A stretch of 64,000 bases of DNA from assembly GCA_024734495.1 (NCBI GenBank), contig JALMQS010000277.1, forward strand, positions 1 to 64,000, read 5' to 3'. Each line of letters opens with the position of its first letter. Within the stretch, counting starts at the first letter, position 1. This document shows positions 1 to 11,178 of this stretch, in pieces. The notes under the pieces were generated by a model, which worked only from the letters and a program-made list of their open reading frames with translations, was not told where the DNA came from and did not search any database. This stretch comes from Forficula auricularia (lineage: Eukaryota > Arthropoda > Insecta > Dermaptera > Forficulidae). A program made the position numbers and the translations under genes.

Positions 1-3000
1 AATATGAAGGAGAGAAAAAGAAATCCCAGTCACTATAAATAAGTATTGAGGATAAATTAATTAACGTATGTATTTACCGATTTGTTACTAAATTTGTTAC
101 CCTTGCTTTGTTTAAAAGTCAGTAACTCCATATCGCTTTTATACGATAAATTAAAATTAAGAGAGAATCCATACTGTGAATGTGAAAAAAATGGAGACTT
201 AGATTTAAAAAAAAAATGAATTATATACCAAAATTGGACGATATATTCACTTTTTGAAAAATTATCATTTTCCAAAATTTAATTAATAATACAATTTTCG
301 AATTTTTTGAGGTCACGTGCTTAATATTTTCTACTTTATAATTCTATGAGATCCCCTTGACTATTCAACAAAAAGAATAGTTTTTCCTAATGAGCTTCTA
401 CTACACTATTAATAAAAAGAGTTGTAAAAACCTTATAAATATTTCTAAAATGTAATAGTATGTGGTTCTTAATAGCTTGAAATCTTACCAACCCGATTAT
501 TATAATCTTTTGTGTAATTTCTGAGATTTTGAGAATTTGAAATATTCCCTTCCGAAATATATTCTCTTTAGCGTAAATTCCTATAAAATAGCTGAGTTAA
601 AATATTATGAGCGAATTTATAATGCATTATGTCATATAAACGAAGCAGGAGATTGTGAAGGAAGTACAGAGTAAGGTTCTTAGTCTTTTCTGTTGTAGTG
701 CCAACGAATTTATTAATGAACTATATTTGCTTAATATCACTGTAGTCTTAATATAATGGTTAAATGTTTTAAACATTCCAAGGATTAAACATGATTTATT
801 AAATAGGGTAAATAATAATAATAATTATAATAAAATAGTTGACTGTAGGTCCTGAAGAAAGATATCACTCATTTGGAAACAAGGTTAATACAAAGATATG
901 TTTTATTATTCAAATTAAATCTATCTAGTAAATTATTTATTATGCCTTTAAAGAAAAACTAATGATTAATGTAATTATTCCTTTTGTGAAATACGCAACA
1001 TAAGGGTTGGTTGAGAGTGTAGGCGAGGATTTGAGTATTAATCAATCCTGATTACCTACTAATTTGTTCTACCTATTTAACTTTCAGAATTCTCTTATTG
1101 TACCACATATACTAAAGACCTTTAAATTTTTCCCTATATGGTAGTTATATCGTCCAGCTTTTACGTCCATAAAAAGCGTGGCTTATACATAAAGTCTTCA
1201 AGAATATTTTCCTATTTTATAAATTAATTAGGAAGGAGAGAAGAAGAATTCTTATTTGAGATTAAGCCTATTTTATTTATTTTATTTTATTGTCGCATAA
1301 GTTTTAAGAATCTCAATTCTTTTTGTTATAAATATAATTGCTTAATCATCAACCCCTCTATAACCTTTACCTATTAAATTTTATTGATCCTATCAGATTC
1401 ATTCATATATATTATTAGCTCCTTTGGAATGGCATATCATCATGATCATCAGTGAGCCAAAAAAGTCCAATTAACGTCAGCATAACATATTCTTAACCAA
1501 TGAACATCAATTTGATATAAGGAATAAACATCAGATTATATTCCAGAAGAAAAAAATAACATACGTTTTGAAGGTTAAGTTGAATTGAAAACGTTCCATT
1601 GATGAAATTATCTTGCATTAAGAAAAAAAAACCTTGACGATGAATACATAAACACGAGTGAGTGAGTGCCTGAAGACGAGAGGAGAAAGGTCAAAAGTCC
1701 AATTACCTGAAACAAAGAAAAATTCATCATTAGTACACATTATAATGAGAATCTTGTGCTATTTACTAGAATAATATGTACAATAATATATAGAGTTGTT
1801 TTGATTATGCTGGCTTTTAAAATATTCATATTTATAGTAGGTACTTACTTATTTACTAGTAAAATCACAAAAATATTCATTATAAGAGAAATGGTTGAAA
1901 AGCTACTAGACACGTCCGGGTGGCAGGCTGAATCCTGATAAATGGTTGAGGTAAGTTTCAAAACACTTTTAAATCAATATTGATTCTTCGTCTTAGAATA
2001 AAAATGAATAAATATTCAAGGATTAGCTCAGAATCAAGATACGTGCGTGGGTATCTGCATTTTGAAGGAATGAAGATTGTAAGACTCGATTAGAAGGAAA
2101 CAAGAAGTATAGTACTAGTTTCTAGAAGTCATTGGAATAAACAGACTGACAGAAAATTGTTATACTTCATTCAGTTCAAATTGAATATGAAATTTCGAAA
2201 AGGGCACATCTCGCATATTTTGACAAATACACTTTTTCATATAAATGTAATCTAAAAGCTTCCCTACACCTACTATGCTCGAAAAAGGCACAACTCTGGT
2301 ATTAATTTTACTGCCCCCAAAATGTAACTCAAAAATAAATTTTATACTGCTTTAGAAAATATTTTTTTTTTCATTCCTGAACATTTTCAATTTTCGAAAT
2401 TGCATATTCCATTATATGTAGAATGACCCTTATTTGGAATATAGATATATGAAGTTTCTAAAAAGTAATTAAGGCATAAATAGAAAATAAAATGATAGGT
2501 AAAAAGTAACAATAAATGGAAAAATAAAAATCTTTTTAGGAGAGAACAAGTAATATTTTTCCGTTTCGAAATGGCTCAATGTTATTCAACTTCGGGCCTT
2601 CATTATTCTGAGAGTACGTAGGTATATATCTCTTTGTTTAAAAAATGCATGGGAATGATAACAGTCCATCTAGATCTAGATCTAGACCATATTATTGTTA
2701 AACTATGGAGTATTTATATTAAGATATAATACGTTAATTTTAGGAAAGGAAAGAATTAGCGTAATTAATTGTGATTTTTTTTAGATAATTTAATTTTCTC
2801 TAGTTAAAAATAGATGTTACTTAAATAAGAAAAAAATGATTAAAAGTTTATATTATTCTGAATTGTTAATTTTATGAGAAAAAGAAGCTTGTTCATAACA
2901 TTTTGCATCGATATAAAAATAAAAACATTAAAATATGGCCAGTGTCAAAAGTTAAAGAGATATCATTATTTGGAAAGGGAAACCAGCATAGTGAATAAAT

Positions 3001-3192
3001 TTCATAGAGTGGAGACAAAACGTAAAGTTTGAGTGTGGGACAAGTAAAGAAGAAACAATTTGGATTTATATTTTACTTTACGGCCTCTTGACATTTTTGA
3101 ATAAAACTGAAAAAGTAAATCCCGTGTAAAAAAACCTGTCAAGAATAATTTTTAAAGACTTAGGTGTCGGTTCAAGCAGAAATATTTTTTAA
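1..3192. other. AT-rich DNA, no gene seen
   Basis: No ORF here has recognisable similarity or coding character; the short ORFs are low-complexity translations of A/T runs. The only local structure I noticed is an 18-bp palindromic tandem of AGATCT at 2669-2686. Two similar short stretches near 2195 and 2280 (GAAAAAGGCACA-like) suggest decayed repeat DNA. Confidence 0.6.
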
Positions 3193-3293
3193 TAATAAGA
3201 GTAAGTAAAATTTAAGGTAGGTTTCACAAAAATATTATATATATTATTTTTACGTGAAATCTGCCTTGAAGTTTATTTTGCTTACTCTTATTA
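3193..3293. repeat. Imperfect hairpin, possible small MITE
   Basis: The left arm (3193-3227) and right arm (3254-3293) are inverted copies, both beginning TAATAAGAGTAAG when read inwards, with an AT-rich loop. The preceding sequence GGTGTCGGTTC (about 3171) recurs near 42003 with similar flanks, so this is part of a dispersed family. I cannot assign a superfamily and see no clear target duplication. Confidence 0.5.
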
Positions 3294-3403
3294 TCTGTCA
3301 AGAAACTTAAAGTAAGCTGGAAAATAGAAATAAAAATGTCTGTAAATCTGATATTGACTTTTTAACAGGAAAATATTAAATAAGAATTAATATTATAAAA
3401 TAA

Positions 3404-3500
3404 AATGAGATAGAAGCTCTCCAAGTGTCAGGACACAGGCAGGCGATCGAAATACTTCACTTTTATCTATATTCTATATAGAATATAAATACATGAAAGT
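3404..3500 (+). repeat. Dispersed repeat copy with AATACTTC core
   Basis: The string built around CAAGTGTCAGG, GCGATCG and AATACTTCACTTT, followed by a small ATATTC/GAATAT hairpin, recurs at 19196-19275 and more weakly at 53965-54035. Function unknown. Confidence 0.45.
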
Positions 3501-4056
3501 AGTAATAAATAAATTCATCCCTCGATTTATGTAGACAATGTGATTTTTTCCCAATGAAGAAAACCACATAAATAGAAGTCAGCAGTAGAAAAATAATACT
3601 AATTAACTTGTTTAATCGGGGATCATATAAAAAAAAAAAATAATCCATCTGTTAATATATATTTATTTATTGAAACAATGGACATCAGACTGATATAAAC
3701 CCTGTGTACATCAGTACATACTTAAAAAAAATCCGTTAGTAAATAATAAAGAGAAAAATGTGTAAAAATTCAATATTTACAAAAATACATAATGATATAA
3801 AATAATGTCAATAATCAGGACTCAGATGAACCCGACGACATATAGTATTCGATGAGGCCAGTCAAGAAACGGGCTGCAGTAAAAGAGTAAAAGGCTGTAA
3901 ATCGAGACCTCATAAATTGAAAGCACAAATAAAGAAAGAATTTTTACGAGTATAAAAACTCGCATAAATAAAATAAAGCGTAAATCAAGGGACGGGGGGC
4001 ACTAGAAAATAAGATTTAGATTTTTTCTCTATTGGTTTTTATTTTGGGCCGTATTA

Positions 4057-4691
4057 ATGGGACCGTTTAACGTCGAATTTCGCGTTAATACCGACACATC
4101 GGATAAAAGCACCAAGTTTTTACCAGGTACTAGTTAGGTACTTAGCTTGCAATTTTTGATAGGAACCAACTCCTCCGTCGGCCATCTTAGATTTTATAGG
4201 TATTACGGTGGTCACAAGAAATCGAATTTTCGAATTTTTCCGTTGCGGACCTCTTAATAGTTCCCAATTGGCTAAAAAATGAGATTGGCAAAGTTTCACC
4301 GTAATTGGATAAAGGTAACCCGTGTCTCAACGAGGTTAAATTTTGGAAAACGGCAATTTTTGTAAAAAATTGCAGTTTTTCCTTCATAAAATGAAATCCA
4401 CTCATCCTAGAAACTTGATTCGTATCTCATTCTATAGGAAATTTTGTTGACTTGACCTTTTACTTGGACTACTTTTTTGTTAACCTCTTGGATTTGTAGA
4501 TATTCAACATTTTACAGACAGGGCCATGATCTGTTTCATGTTAAGCGGCCCCACTATCATCTGGAAAATGCTGAATATCTGGAAGGAGTTGGTTCCTATC
4601 AAAAACTTCAAGCTGACTATCTAACTAGTACCTAGTAAAAATTTGGGACTTTTATCAGGTGTGTAAACGTTTTCATGTTAAGCGGCCCCAC
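4057..4691. mobile_element. Inverted-repeat DNA element with TA target site
   Basis: A 635-bp element flanked by TA on each side (4055-4056 and 4692-4693). Its ends are inverted: the left starts ATGGGACCGTTTAAC and the right, read inwards, starts GTGGGGCCGCTTAAC. The inverted similarity continues inward for about 100 bp (left arm to about 4174, right arm from about 4581), including GGAACCAACTCC near the inner edges. An exact 21-nt copy of the right terminus lies inside at 4534-4554, also followed by TA, so the element may be a composite. No transposase is present. TA target and TIR suggest a Tc1/mariner-like non-autonomous element, but that is inference. Confidence 0.6.
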
Positions 4692-4921
4692 TAAATATAA
4701 CTCCACCATTATTAAAAGTATTTAGATAGAGAAATAGATATTGGTTGTAGGTAATTAGATTATTCTATGTATTTTAGGTGAATTGATTTTAGTTATAATT
4801 AATTAATCTATGTATGTTAATATAATATATAGATCCAGACATAATTGCTTGTGAAGAGAGACAGAGATGATCTTTACATTTCAAGAGTGAATGGACTGTA
4901 TGATAACAGTGCTTGATGTAA

Positions 4922-4936
4922 ACACACACACACACA
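4922..4936. repeat. (AC)n microsatellite
   Basis: Short AC dinucleotide run. Confidence 0.8.
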
Positions 4937-5392
4937 GGGTGGTCCTTTGTATACCCGAGCGCCGGCTTTGTCCTCTCCAAAGTCATTAAGGAATTTGTGA
5001 ATGTGAGAGGGCCAGAATCCTCATGCAGGTCAAGAGGAGCTGTCGAACTCCACATTGAAATAAATCATTTTCTTCTATGTTTATTGTGATAGAAATTGGG
5101 TTCTGAAGATTTATACCTAATAAAAAGGGTAAAAGAAATAATAAAATGCTTTAGATACAGATATAGTCCGGTTTGAAAATTCCAAAACTAGCTAAATTTT
5201 CATGGAACTTAATATAAATAAATTCTGAATAATTTATCAATAAATTTATTTTTACAATAGGTCGTAAGATACATAATGAAATTTTTCCTGTTAATTTATT
5301 TTGTTAAAATCATTGTATTTAATCCAAATGTAGGTATTTCGGTTGTTTTGTTTATTGTTAAGTTTTTACTTGATACTCTGTATTGAATTTTG

Positions 5393-5463
5393 TTTCTGGC
5401 CAAATGGTAATTTAGTAAGCCGAGGCCATTAAAGTAAAATACTTAAAAAAATAAAATAAAAAA
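5393..5463 (+). mobile_element. LINE/SINE 3' tail, plus orientation
   Basis: The segment from TTTCTGGCCAAATGG through GCCGAGGCCATTAAA ends in a tail of A-rich AAATAAA units. This matches the usual 3' end of Jockey-like LINEs and recurs inverted at 5711-5772 and at the 3' end of the SINE near 46.98 kb. Upstream sequence (about 5290-5392) looks like LINE 3' UTR, but I see no coding part. Confidence 0.5.
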
Positions 5464-5710
5464 CAGAAGAAAAACGGGGAACATGAGGCAACTTAGAGAA
5501 CAACAACTGTGTGGAAGTGACTGCACGAGAATTAACAGCTGAACAATTATGAAAAATTCTTGGAATGGTTGAAACCTTGTCAGAGCATAATATTGAGTCC
5601 AATATTAAACAGTCTCAGAATTCGCCTAACGATAAACAAAGCAATTCTTTGTCACAAATGAATAGAAAAGGCCAAAGAAGAAAAAATATCCAGACATCGA
5701 TCAATATGGC
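5464..5710. other. Spacer between two facing LINE tails
   Basis: The plus strand at 5515-5705 translates, with one stop, into a polar stretch containing KILGMVETLSEHNIES and SQMNRKGQRRKN. It reads as possible coding debris, but I do not recognise it. It is enclosed by two LINE/SINE tails pointing towards each other. Confidence 0.3.
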
Positions 5711-5772
5711 AATTTTTTTTTTTATTTATTTATTTTAATGGCCTCGGCTTATTACCTACTATTTGGTCAGAA
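5711..5772 (-). mobile_element. LINE/SINE 3' tail, minus orientation
   Basis: Inverse of the tail at 5393-5463: CTGACCAAATAG, then AAGCCGAGGCCATTAAA, then an A/T-rich tail running to lower coordinates. The two tails face each other across about 250 bp. Confidence 0.5.
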
Positions 5773-6153
5773 AAAAATGAAGTTCGAAAAAAAGCATTAT
5801 TTAAAACATCCTGATTAAAGACGTTTGAATCTATGTATTAATTCGTATTATTTATTGAAAAAAATTTTATTTTTGGAAAAAATGATCATTTTTGTATATA
5901 TTTAGTTCCTCGATTAGTCCGATTTCAAACATTCCTGGGTATTGGCGGAACCGTTTACCCGGACTATGTAAGATATTGCTGTAATATTATTCGGTACTCT
6001 TAGCTTGTTGAGTGGCCCGAGTTTTCGATTCTCCATAAAATAAAAGAAATAATGAAAACTCTTTCAAGACTAAGTACATTTTTTAAAAATTTAGATTTGT
6101 CAATTTCAGTCAGAGAAAAGTTGAAATTTGGTACAAATATGGTACTCGTTTAA

Positions 6154-6307
6154 CCCATTAACTGTGGGTGTGGTTTATAAGTCACATGCTAAAATTATAG
6201 CCAGACGCGTGTGTGGTATATAAACACAAACTAATTTTGCTAATATCAAATAGCGGGGTTTTTTGAGTTTGGAGCGCTTGGTCCTACAAAAAATACGCAG
6301 TTAAGGG
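6154..6307. mobile_element. piggyBac-like MITE, TTAA target
   Basis: A 154-bp element flanked by TTAA at 6150-6153 and 6308-6311. It starts CCCATTAACTGTG and ends CGCAGTTAAGGG, so the termini are inverted copies beginning CCC. TTAA plus a CCC...GGG terminus is the piggyBac signature. There is no coding capacity. Confidence 0.65.
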
Positions 6308-6311
6308 TTAA

Positions 6312-7427
6312 ACCAGACGTTGTGAAGCTAGGAAGTCTAAAATCAGTTTTTTCATTCTGGGCACTTTTGAAATTTTGGCAGCGAATTGAACTTTCTACGG
6401 TTTTAAATTCTTGAGTTATTGTAACCAATAGAATTCAACACTACACAGATAGCCACAGAGATGAGATATATATATAGAAAGAAATTAATGATGAAAAGAT
6501 TATTTTGCTTCATGTTTCGTACATTTTGAAAGATAAATAAGCGAAAATTCAATTAAAAAATTTCGAGTGAATTCATACTTTCGAAGATTGTAAAAGATCA
6601 CGATTACTCATGAATGAAAGTTCGAAGAAAATTCGTTATGGTTTTAAAAATACTTATTGTATTTTGAAACTAACAGATTTTTTAAATATTTAAATTTCCT
6701 ATAATAGATCTTCCGCGTAAGAAATTTAGGAAAATTGGAAAAAGCAAATCGAATTGTTTTATGGAGAGCTTTTGAAGGGTTGTACCTCTAATTAGACAAA
6801 AAAAACTTTTGCACTTTTGTGCTAAGTTTAAACTTTCAAGCTGGCACCGTTCGCACTCGAAAAAATTGCCAAACACTAAAATTTGGAGGAAGCGTATCGT
6901 GTCTTCACTTTTTAATTCAAATTTTTTGTTTAGATATAATAATAGATAAATATTTGTACGAGTAATAATCATTTAATAATAAAAAAAAAAGGATTGAAAA
7001 CACCGGAGAAAATTTCAATTTGAAAGTAATTTTAGAAGAAAATTAGAAAAATGCTTGAGCAGGATGCTGCAAATTACTGCTTCATCTTCTTGGGGGTATA
7101 TAGTGGTCGCGTGCTCGAAATACCAATTACGAAGGAGGCTCTTTCAAAGTCCAACAAGATTGCATTTTCTCTGCTCATAGCTATTATCTCAATCAAATTC
7201 CATCCCTAGAGGCCCTGAGAGAATAAATAATTTACCATCCCTATTTGCGGTAAAAGCTTGGCGCATTATCAAGTAAACACAAAGTTTTCCTGAAATTTAT
7301 TAAATATTTGAAAGTAAATTATATTAAATAACAATAGATTGTAAGACACCAATCACAAATTTGATCAAAAATTAATCTTCTTGATGTATTTTTATTAATA
7401 ATTTTTTATAATATTATTAATCACTTT
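6312..7427. other. AT-rich DNA, no gene seen
   Basis: No recognisable coding sequence. The stretch 7070-7250 is less AT-biased and may be unique sequence, but it has no convincing frame. Confidence 0.5.
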
Positions 7428-7437
7428 ATTTATTTCA

Positions 7438-7928
7438 AACCAGCTTCAAAAGCGTTAGCGAGAAAGTCAGACTCCAATCTATTAAGGCGTTCAAAATATC
7501 AGGATGCCTGAATGAAACGGCTTGGTCAAACAAGTTTCAGGGAACGGTAGCAAAAGTACGCATCTATAAGACCGTTGTGCGACCAATTTTGACATATATG
7601 GCCGAAACAAGAACAGACACCGCAAAAACAAGAGAAATATTGGAAGTCTGTGAGATGAAATCGCTACGCAAAATTGCGGGTAAAACAAGGATGGACATAG
7701 TAAAAAATGAAAATATTAGGGAAAAGTGCAATATACAAAAAGTCAGCGTATGGGTCCAAAGGAGAAGAATAACAGAATGGAGTGCACACGTATTGCGAAT
7801 CAATTAAGACCGGGTGGTGAGGAATGTACATGACAACAACCCTAGCGGGAAAAGAAGACGGGGCCGTCCAAGAAAACGATGGAAAGACGTTCTGGAGAGG
7901 CTTTTAGCCTAACAATAAGAAGAAGAAG
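7438..7928 (+). mobile_element. 5'-truncated RTE-like LINE insertion
   Basis: A 491-bp insertion bounded by a perfect 10-bp duplication, ATTTATTTCA, at 7428-7437 and 7929-7938. It carries the C-terminus of an RTE-like reverse transcriptase and ends in a (GAA)n-type tail. Severe 5' truncation plus TSD is the normal product of target-primed reverse transcription. It is a different family from the LINE at 44-46 kb. Confidence 0.8.
7459..7911 (+). pseudogene. C-terminal part of RTE-like reverse transcriptase, one stop
   Basis: The plus frame runs from about 7459 (SEKVRLQSIKAFK) through KVRIYKTVVRPILTY, the charged stretch AETRTDTAKTREILEVCE, then KSLRKIAGKTRMDIVKNE, to RRRGRPRKRWKDVLE. This is the conserved region after the RT thumb in insect RTE-like endonuclease/reverse transcriptases, where the RPILTY motif and the basic GRPRKRW segment near the end are typical. 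One in-frame TAA at 7805-7807 interrupts an otherwise open frame, so the copy is dead though not heavily decayed. RT catalytic motifs and endonuclease are absent because of 5' truncation. Family assignment rests on motif resemblance only. Confidence 0.75.
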
Positions 7929-7938
7929 ATTTATTTCA

Positions 7939-8285
7939 GATATGAGAGAAAAAAATAATTGACTAAAATCAGCAAACAAATTCTTGGCCCATCATTTTAG
8001 CGTAACGTTTCATGAAGATTTTGAAGAAATAGCAGGTTTTCAGTCAAAAATAACCCCTTGCTCGTAAATATACGAGCACTTCATCGTTTATTTACGAACT
8101 GGGTATCTGTAGATGCGGTTCTTAAACACCTGAGAGTTATAGGTTTATAGAAAGACAGTGGCAGGAATTGAAATAGTTCTAATCACAATGAAGACTCATC
8201 TAAATTGATCCATCGTCCTGTGAAATCACTTTTAAAATAAAATAACACATTTCGTTTTGATATTTATAATGGTTTTTAAGGTGGA
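7939..8285. other. No gene seen; one short hairpin
   Basis: A small perfect hairpin (GCTCG ... CGAGC) lies at about 8070-8090. Nothing else is recognisable. Confidence 0.5.
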
Positions 8286-8293
8286 GTGCACAT

Positions 8294-8933
8294 TAGGGTG
8301 GTCCTTATTTTAGGTATTTCTGATTTTTTACGCTGACAGAGGCTCATATATGGTTCGAAATAATTAAAAAAAAAATATTCCTCAAGCTTTCAAATCTTCT
8401 ATCTCAATTTTTAACCCTGTCGCCACCGAGCATTTACGCCGCCCACCTAAATAACATGGGGCCTTTGGCATTGAACGATCAATTTTTTTTATTCCTGTCA
8501 AAGAAATGGTTTAAAAATTGAAACTGTAGACTTTATCCTTATAATAGTAGCTATCTTTCAGAATTTTTACAGATTTTTAGCTATTATAATTTTGGAGTCT
8601 ATAACTTACTAACTCTAAAATATAGCAGTATTTTATCTAGCTATAACTTCAAAATTATAATAGCTAAAAATCTGTAAAAATTCTGAATAATAGCTACTAT
8701 TATAAGGATAAAGTCTACAGAGTTTGAATTTTTTTGAACTATTACATTGGCCGGAATAATAAATTGTTCGTTCAATGCCAAAAACCTCATGTTTTTTAGA
8801 TGGAAAACTTGAATCGTTGTGCCGCTCAGGTTAAAATTGAGATAGATGCATGAAACTTGGAGGATATTTTTTCGAACCATATGAGCCTCTTTTCAGTGTA
8901 AAAATTAGAAAAATACCCAAAATAAGGACCCTA
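8294..8933. mobile_element. 640-bp hAT-type fold-back element
   Basis: A near-complete palindrome flanked by the 8-bp duplication GTGCACAT (8286-8293 and 8934-8941). The ends are TAGGGTGGTCC on the left and GGACCCTA on the right (right terminus 3 bp shorter). TAGGG fits the hAT terminal consensus and 8 bp is the hAT target size. Arms run from the ends to a centre near 8620, with blocks such as TATAATAGCTAAAAATCTG present in both orientations. No transposase. A second copy, truncated at its left end and interrupted by a LINE, lies at 25938-26702. Confidence 0.75.
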
Positions 8934-9097
8934 GTGCACATTAGGGTAGAAAATAATTGTATTTCTATTAACTCCCTTCTTTATATATATATATAACAAT
9001 GGTAAATCACTCGAATCCATAATAAGTATTAATTAAAACAGGAATAGAGGGATTTGGACAATAAATAAAAAAAACAGAGTTTTTATTAAATGAGCCA

Positions 9098-9129
9098 GAC
9101 GTTTCTTCGATTTATTTCGACTTCCTCAG
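9098..9129 (-). ncRNA. Hammerhead ribozyme core, left arm of element A
   Basis: Read on the minus strand: CTGAGGA (9123-9129), a stem II of TCGA/TCGA around AATAAA, then GAAAC and GTC (9098-9100). These match the invariant hammerhead strings CUGANGA and GAAA and a cleavable NUH triplet. One unpaired base lies between CTGAGGA and the stem, and the base pair closing stem II next to GAAA is lost. ACGT within GAAACGTC is self-complementary, so stem III could form only between two molecules. Activity is untested. Confidence 0.6.
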
Positions 9130-9226
9130 TGGGCTATTTTATCCTCTTGTCAAAAGACAATTCCTGTTTCAACTGTTTCGTCACACAGTGGAATTGTCTT
9201 TTGATAAAGAGTGATAAAATAGGCCA

Positions 9227-9259
9227 CTGAGGAGTCGAAATAAATCGACGAACTACGTC
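9227..9259 (+). ncRNA. Degenerate hammerhead, right arm of element A
   Basis: Plus strand: CTGAGGA, a perfect 5-bp stem II (GTCGA/TCGAC) around AATAAA, then GAACTAC in place of GAAAC, then GTC. The catalytic GAAA string is broken, so this arm should be inactive. It is complementary in its damage to the left arm, which has an intact core but a weaker stem. Confidence 0.5.
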
Positions 9260-9659
9260 TGGCCCATTTAATAAAAACTCTGTTTTTTTATTTATTGTCC
9301 AATTCCCTGCTATTCCTGTTTTAATATATAACAATATTTTATTTTTATTATACTTATATTACTCAAATAAATCTGTTTCTCGATGTGCGCCTAGAAGATA
9401 GGCATAATATTGAATTCACTTGAATTTGTTTCCCCTTTGCTCTATGTGTATAATAATAGTTGAATGATGAAGGTAGGGGCGGGATTTCAGAAGATAATGT
9501 TTAGTAATTTCATGCTTATCGATGTTTTTATTCTTTGTTTCAATTTAACGAAGTATAACAAAATATAGTAACCAAATAGCGCGAAATCTAAAAATTTCAA
9601 ATTTTCAAATGAGATGTGCCACCTCTTCGCGATGTCCGATCGATCTTAAATTTGGTACA

Positions 9660-9956
9660 ATTTATTTTCTTAACTAGCCTCCTAATTTGAGCCTCTGTCC
9701 CGAAAACTTTTCCGGAAACAAAATCTCAACAGGTATGGTAGCTAAGGTCCACCCTAGTGCACATATCTATGTACTTCTCAAAAACATTTTGATATCTCAT
9801 AAAATATTTTTAGGATGTTTACTAGAAAAATCCTTTTCTTTTTTTCAAGATAGATTAAGCCGTTTGTGGGATATTTCCACAAAACTAAGCAAAACCGTCA
9901 TTTTTTTCTCCTCGATTATTATACTCCCCATTACATATGATAAACTAAAAAAGTAG
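9660..9956 (-). repeat. Diverged copy of repeat family R1
   Basis: Shares with 20560-20935 the order ATCTCATAAAATAT, a GATGTTTAC-like block, GCCGTTT, GATATTTC, AAGCAAAA and a TGATAA/GATTA end. The ORF it contains is a translation of the repeat and is not a gene. R1 plus orientation is taken from the copy at 24850-25560. Confidence 0.4.
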
Positions 9957-9989
9957 GGTCATTCAAAATTTGTATTTTTAAATTTAAGC

Positions 9990-10460
9990 CATTGTATTGT
10001 TATGAATTCGATCTTTGATAAATTACATGTTGAGGAAGGAAGTGGAGGGTGTGTACGATTGTGGATTCCAAATAGAAAAGTTGCCAATATTGGCGCATAA
10101 CAACTTTCGCAAGGAAACTTTGAACTCGTGCCCACAAGTTTAAAATTTTCTTGACATTTCGCCAATAGGTGAATTCATTGAGCTTTGCGGGCGGCATCCA
10201 GCACAGAGCACAAGAGAGACGCCGTTAAATTTGAACGTAGGCACGCACGCACGTAGATATTCACGCGAGACACGGGAACCGGAAGCGGACGACGACACTA
10301 TAAATATCCATCGCACTGGCCATGTGGAAGCGGAGCTTCTGTCTGAAAGGGCGTCTACGACTAACGGGTTATTTTCATGGATTTTTTACGTGTTTTCTAT
10401 TTCATTCGGAACGCTCGGCGGGCGAATTCCGCCAGCCGGCAGGAGGATTGTATTCATTCA
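9990..10460 (+). promoter_or_regulatory. CpG-rich island with TATA box; candidate promoter
   Basis: This segment is far richer in GC and CpG than its surroundings (CACGCGAGACACGGG, GGCGGGCGAATTCCG). On the plus strand it holds TATAAATA at 10299-10306, with ACCGGAAG, an ETS-type site, about 20 bp upstream. That combination suggests a promoter with a transcription start near 10330. ORFs across it (for example 10322-10525) show no recognisable domain, so a 5' UTR or regulatory role is more likely than coding. Promoter function is inference. Confidence 0.4.
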
Positions 10461-10464
10461 TTTT

Positions 10465-10920
10465 TTTATTGGAGGAAAAAGTGAAACTTTTTCAAGACTC
10501 GGTACACTATTTGCAGTTTCGGTGAAATAATAATTTTTAACGCCATTTCCTTTAAAAAAGATTAGTTAATAATGCGACCGCTTTTTCAATGACATTATTT
10601 TTAATAACCTTCCGTTTATTCTCCAAAATTAAAATTTATTCGAAAAATAAAATATTTATTTTTGTATACAGTTTTTATTAAATGGTAATCTGAAACACAT
10701 CTGTTCGATTGTTTATTATTTTTTACTATTATAAAATCGCACTAAAATAATTCAAAAAGGAAGTTTTCAGAAATTTTTGAACCAAAAGATTTAAAACTAG
10801 AATAGCCAAAATCTAATAAGTTCTTCGCATCAAAAATACAAATATTTTAGCACAAGAACAAACTTTTTACGACTTTTCGTTCTTAAATTATTGTGAGTAT
10901 CTGAATAAATTTATTCAGTA
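10465..10920 (+). repeat. Copy of dispersed repeat family R3
   Basis: Begins AAAGTGAAACTTTTTCAAGACTCGG-like and contains the R3 core (CCAAAATCTAATAAGTTCTT, then a TTTTTACGAC-type block) seen again at about 21.8, 33.2, 37.5, 40.0 and 49.1 kb. Confidence 0.45.
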
Positions 10921-11176
10921 ATTTATATGCAACGGCAATAACCAAGTCTATAGTTATCATTCGTAGAACAAGGAGACAAGGAATTGGGGTTTTCTAGAAC
11001 AATCACAATTAATTGATAATTTCTCTCCTGGGCTAAAACTTGTCAGGATTTGTATTTTAGATCTTTGCACGTTCTTAGATGTCAATAAATAATGGATAGT
11101 CAGAGATTATTGTATCCGTGACCCTTCTAAAAAATAAAATATCATTCTTCATATCCTTCTTTAATCCCATTAGATT
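10921..11176. other. AT-rich DNA, no gene seen
   Basis: Nothing recognisable. Confidence 0.5.
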
Positions 11177-11178
11177 TA

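Larger units (their letters stand above)
9001..9323. mobile_element. Fold-back element A carrying hammerhead motifs
   Basis: The palindrome 9033-9324 (both ends TTAAAACAGGAATAG read inwards) has arms of about 130 bp with scattered differences. Direct copies of ATATATAACAAT at 8989-9000 and 9324-9335 look like a 12-bp target duplication, giving an insertion of 9001-9323. Each arm holds one hammerhead-like core read outwards: minus strand in the left arm, plus strand in the right. No coding sequence. The architecture resembles Penelope LTR debris or animal retrozymes; the family is uncertain. Confidence 0.6.

Noticed and set aside
10231..10530. Overlapping plus ORFs in the CpG-rich island
   Set aside because: No recognisable protein; the 99-codon frame begins without ATG. 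A promoter or UTR explains the composition better.
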